Of a stretch of 7,735 nucleotides of DNA, positions 5,554 to 7,735 are shown piece by piece (position 1 is the stretch's first letter; each line of letters begins with the position of its first letter). The position numbers were made by a program, and so were the translations under genes. The stretch lies in the NCBI GenBank assembly GCA_022360375.1, contig JAKSCW010000505.1, forward strand, positions 1 through 7,735, given 5' to 3'. The notes under the pieces were generated by a model. The model saw only the letters and a program-made list of their open reading frames with translations, was not told the DNA's origin and did not search any database. Source of the stretch: Balneolales bacterium. GTDB lineage: Bacteria > Bacteroidota > Rhodothermia > Balneolales > Balneolaceae.

Positions 5554-7735
5554 ATGTCTATAAAAACCAAGGAAAACACCGATCAGGGGAATTATTCCGA
5601 GGAAGAACTCTATTCATCAACACCATACCAAAGCAAAAACAAAATCCGGTTTGTAACAGCAGCAAGCCTGTTTGATGGCCATGATGCCAGCATTAACATA
5701 ATGCGGCGCATTCTGCAAAGCTCCGGCGCTGAGGTAATTCATCTGGGCCATAATCGTTCAGTGCATGAGGTTGTGAACTGCGCCATTCAAGAAGATGTGC
5801 AGGGTATTGCGATTAGTTCGTACCAAGGTGGGCATGTGGAATACTTTAAATACATGATTGAATTACTTCGGGAAAATGGTGCGGAATACATCAAAGTATT
5901 TGGTGGTGGTGGTGGTGTTATTGTGCCGGAAGAGATTGAAGATTTGCACAGGGCGGGTGTTACACGAATTTTTTCTGTAGAAGATGGCAGCAAAATGGGG
6001 CTCCAGGGGATGATTAATTATATGTTAAAGGAATGTGATTTTGACCCGGTTAAAGAAGCAAAACTGGAGATCTCAAAAGTTCAGGAAAAGGAAGTTAAAA
6101 CTCTGGCCAAATGCATTACTGCTCTTGAAGCACATCATGAAGAATTGATTGAGTTTAAAAGTGATAAATTATTGTTAGATAATGAAAAAGAACTGTTAAT
6201 TAATACTGAACATAAGATTCCGTTAATAGGTATTACCGGTACAGGAGGGGCAGGGAAAAGCTCGTTGACTGATGAGTTAGTTCGTCGTTTTTTGACAGAA
6301 TTTGAGGATTTAAATATTGCCATAGTTTCCGTGGACCCATCCCGGTTAAAAACAGGCGGTGCTTTATTAGGTGATCGCATACGAATGAATAGTATCGATA
6401 CTCCGCGAGTGTATATGAGAAGTTTGGCTACCCGTGCATCAAACCGTTCTACCAGTGAGGCACTTGAAGGCGTTATCCAGTTGTACAAAGCGGCAGGTTT
6501 TGATTTGATTATCGTGGAAACCAGTGGAATCGGGCAAAGCGGGACTGAAATTGTTGACCTGACCGATATCTCTGTATATGTAATGACTAGTGAGTATGGT
6601 GCAGCAACCCAGCTTGAAAAAATTAACATGCTGGATTTGGCTGACTTTGTTGTGTTAAACAAATTCGAAAAGAAAGGCTCAAAAGATGCGTTACGGGATG
6701 TTCGCAAACAGATGCAGCGAAATTCTGGCCAATGGCATGCGAATCCCGAATCGATGCCTGTTTTCCCAACGATTGCAGCTCAATTCAACGACGAAGGGGT
6801 TAACCGCTTGTTTAGCGCATTGGTTGATGAAATAAATGCGAAGTATGAATTAACGTGGGAAAAGCAGTTATTCACGGATTCTGAGCCTGCTACAGATATT
6901 GAGGCACAGGCCATCATCCCGGGGAAGCGGGTTCGCTATTTGTCGGAAATTTCAGAATCCGTTCGTGATTATCACGTGTGGGTGGAAAAACAGGTGGAAA
7001 TTGCTTCAAAATGGGACGAAGTCCGGGGGACGATCGAACAGTTGAAAAGCTGGAAAGGGGAGTCTTCCAAAGAAATGGTTGAACAACTTTCTGCAATGAG
7101 AGCGCATTGGGAAGATCATCTGGGGCCACTTCCCAGAAAGATTCTCGATGAATGGGATGCTCTGTATGAAAAGTATAAACAGGATGAATTTGTGGTTCAG
7201 ATTCGTGACAAAAAAATTGCTAATAAGTTGTATCACGAATCTTTGAGTGGACTAAAAATTCCGCGTGTAGCCCTTCCTGATACAAAACATGCAGGTGAAC
7301 GACTTAGGTTTGCTTTAAAAGAAAATCTTCCAGGTTACTTCCCATTTACAGCAGGGGTATTTCCGTTTAAACGACAAGGTGAAGACCCTACCCGGATGTT
7401 TGCCGGGGAAGGAACTCCTGAGCGAACGAATAAACGGTTCCATTTCGTAAGTGAGGGTTTACCTGCTGCCCGGCTTTCTACCGCATTCGATTCGGTAACA
7501 CTGTATGGTGAGGATCCGGGTTATCGTCCCGATATCTATGGAAAAATTGGAAACTCGGGAGTTAGTATTTGCACCCTGGATGACATGAAGAAGCTTTACT
7601 CCGGCTTTGAGCTTACTGCTCCAACTACTTCGGTATCAATGACTATCAATGGCCCGGCACCAATGATTCTGGCAATGTTTATGAACACTACCATTGATCA
7701 GGAGGTGGAGCGGTACCTGAGAGCAGAAGGTAAAT
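5554..7735 (+). CDS. icmF: Fused isobutyryl-CoA mutase IcmF (3' end outside window)
   Basis: Adenosylcobalamin-dependent enzyme that interconverts isobutyryl-CoA and n-butyryl-CoA, with its G-protein chaperone in the same chain. I translated 727 codons from the ATG at 5554; about 360 more are expected against family members near 1,090 residues. The B12 domain (about 30-150) has DGHDAS (41-46; His43 is the expected cobalt ligand), ISSYQGGH (87-94) and FGGGGG (116-121). The MeaI-type GTPase domain has a P-loop GTGGAGKS (229-236), DPSRLKTGGALLGDRIRMN (261-279), VETSGIGQSGTE (321-332) and NKFE (369-372), where Glu stands for the usual Asp of NKxD. A helical linker (about 400-545) leads to the mutase barrel: GYFPFTAGVFPFKR (594-607), STAFDSVTLYG and SVSMTINGPAP. 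The AGVFPFKR form, rather than the methylmalonyl-CoA mutase motif, marks IcmF, or a close relative acting on isovaleryl/pivalyl-CoA. The start lacks a Shine-Dalgarno site but has an A/T-rich leader. Confidence 0.97.
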   Translation, partial: MSIKTKENTDQGNYSEEELYSSTPYQSKNKIRFVTAASLFDGHDASINIMRRILQSSGAEVIHLGHNRSVHEVVNCAIQEDVQGIAISSYQGGHVEYFKYMIELLRENGAEYIKVFGGGGGVIVPEEIEDLHRAGVTRIFSVEDGSKMGLQGMINYMLKECDFDPVKEAKLEISKVQEKEVKTLAKCITALEAHHEELIEFKSDKLLLDNEKELLINTEHKIPLIGITGTGGAGKSSLTDELVRRFLTEFEDLNIAIVSVDPSRLKTGGALLGDRIRMNSIDTPRVYMRSLATRASNRSTSEALEGVIQLYKAAGFDLIIVETSGIGQSGTEIVDLTDISVYVMTSEYGAATQLEKINMLDLADFVVLNKFEKKGSKDALRDVRKQMQRNSGQWHANPESMPVFPTIAAQFNDEGVNRLFSALVDEINAKYELTWEKQLFTDSEPATDIEAQAIIPGKRVRYLSEISESVRDYHVWVEKQVEIASKWDEVRGTIEQLKSWKGESSKEMVEQLSAMRAHWEDHLGPLPRKILDEWDALYEKYKQDEFVVQIRDKKIANKLYHESLSGLKIPRVALPDTKHAGERLRFALKENLPGYFPFTAGVFPFKRQGEDPTRMFAGEGTPERTNKRFHFVSEGLPAARLSTAFDSVTLYGEDPGYRPDIYGKIGNSGVSICTLDDMKKLYSGFELTAPTTSVSMTINGPAPMILAMFMNTTIDQEVERYLRAEGK
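5902..5916 (+). repeat. (GGT)5 triplet run inside icmF
   Basis: Five identical GGT codons encode Gly117-Gly121 in the B12-binding domain. The glycine-rich loop is a family feature near the cofactor; the use of the same codon five times makes a short perfect microsatellite. Slippage would stay in frame. Confidence 0.8.

Noticed and set aside
6135..6707. 190-codon open frame on the minus strand opposite icmF
   Set aside because: It lies wholly antisense to the conserved G-protein domain of icmF. Its translation is Ser/Ile/Pro-rich with no recognisable motif, so it is a shadow of the real gene.
1..7735. Mobile element, phage, defence, CRISPR or RNA gene content
   Set aside because: No transposase, integrase, terminal inverted repeats, spaced repeat array, tRNA-like or rRNA-like stretch was seen. 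Almost every base is in six recognisable genes.

Overview
The window looks like ordinary chromosomal DNA from a member of the Bacteroidota/Balneolota (FCB) lineage. This is inferred from an AT-leaning composition, weak or absent Shine-Dalgarno sequences, candidate promoters with a TAnnTTTG-type -7 element, several lipoproteins with relaxed lipoboxes, and an Ig-like lipoprotein whose mature end carries the SPTGGPPD motif common in that group. Genus cannot be fixed from the sequence alone. No RNA gene, insertion sequence, CRISPR array or phage gene is visible.

Left part (1-3744, all minus strand): a very compact operon transcribed right to left. Its order is a COG3014-type TPR lipoprotein, an LPP20-family lipoprotein, an LpoB-family lipoprotein, and a nicotinate phosphoribosyltransferase (pncB) that runs off the left edge. 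The gaps are 1, 1 and 3 nt, and the first two junctions are the same heptamer, TGATATG. This suggests that the genes are translationally coupled. The three lipoproteins form an envelope module, possibly tied to peptidoglycan synthesis through LpoB, with an NAD-salvage enzyme at the distal end.

Middle (3745-3864): a 120-nt divergent intergenic region with candidate -7 elements on both strands and a pair of 13-nt imperfect direct repeats 22 nt apart.

Right part (3865-7735, plus strand): a 536-residue multidomain Ig-like (Big_5) lipoprotein. After a 78-nt gap with a plausible Bacteroidota-type promoter comes icmF, the fused adenosylcobalamin-dependent isobutyryl-CoA mutase (B12 domain, MeaI G-protein domain, mutase barrel). 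It is cut by the right edge after 727 codons.

No clearly new defence or mobile system is present. The most interesting leads are the coupled three-lipoprotein module with an LpoB-like protein that has an unusually short tether, the internal repeats and paired D-x-N-x-N-x-[VI]-W-D-R loops of the Ig-like lipoprotein, and the shared promoter region.
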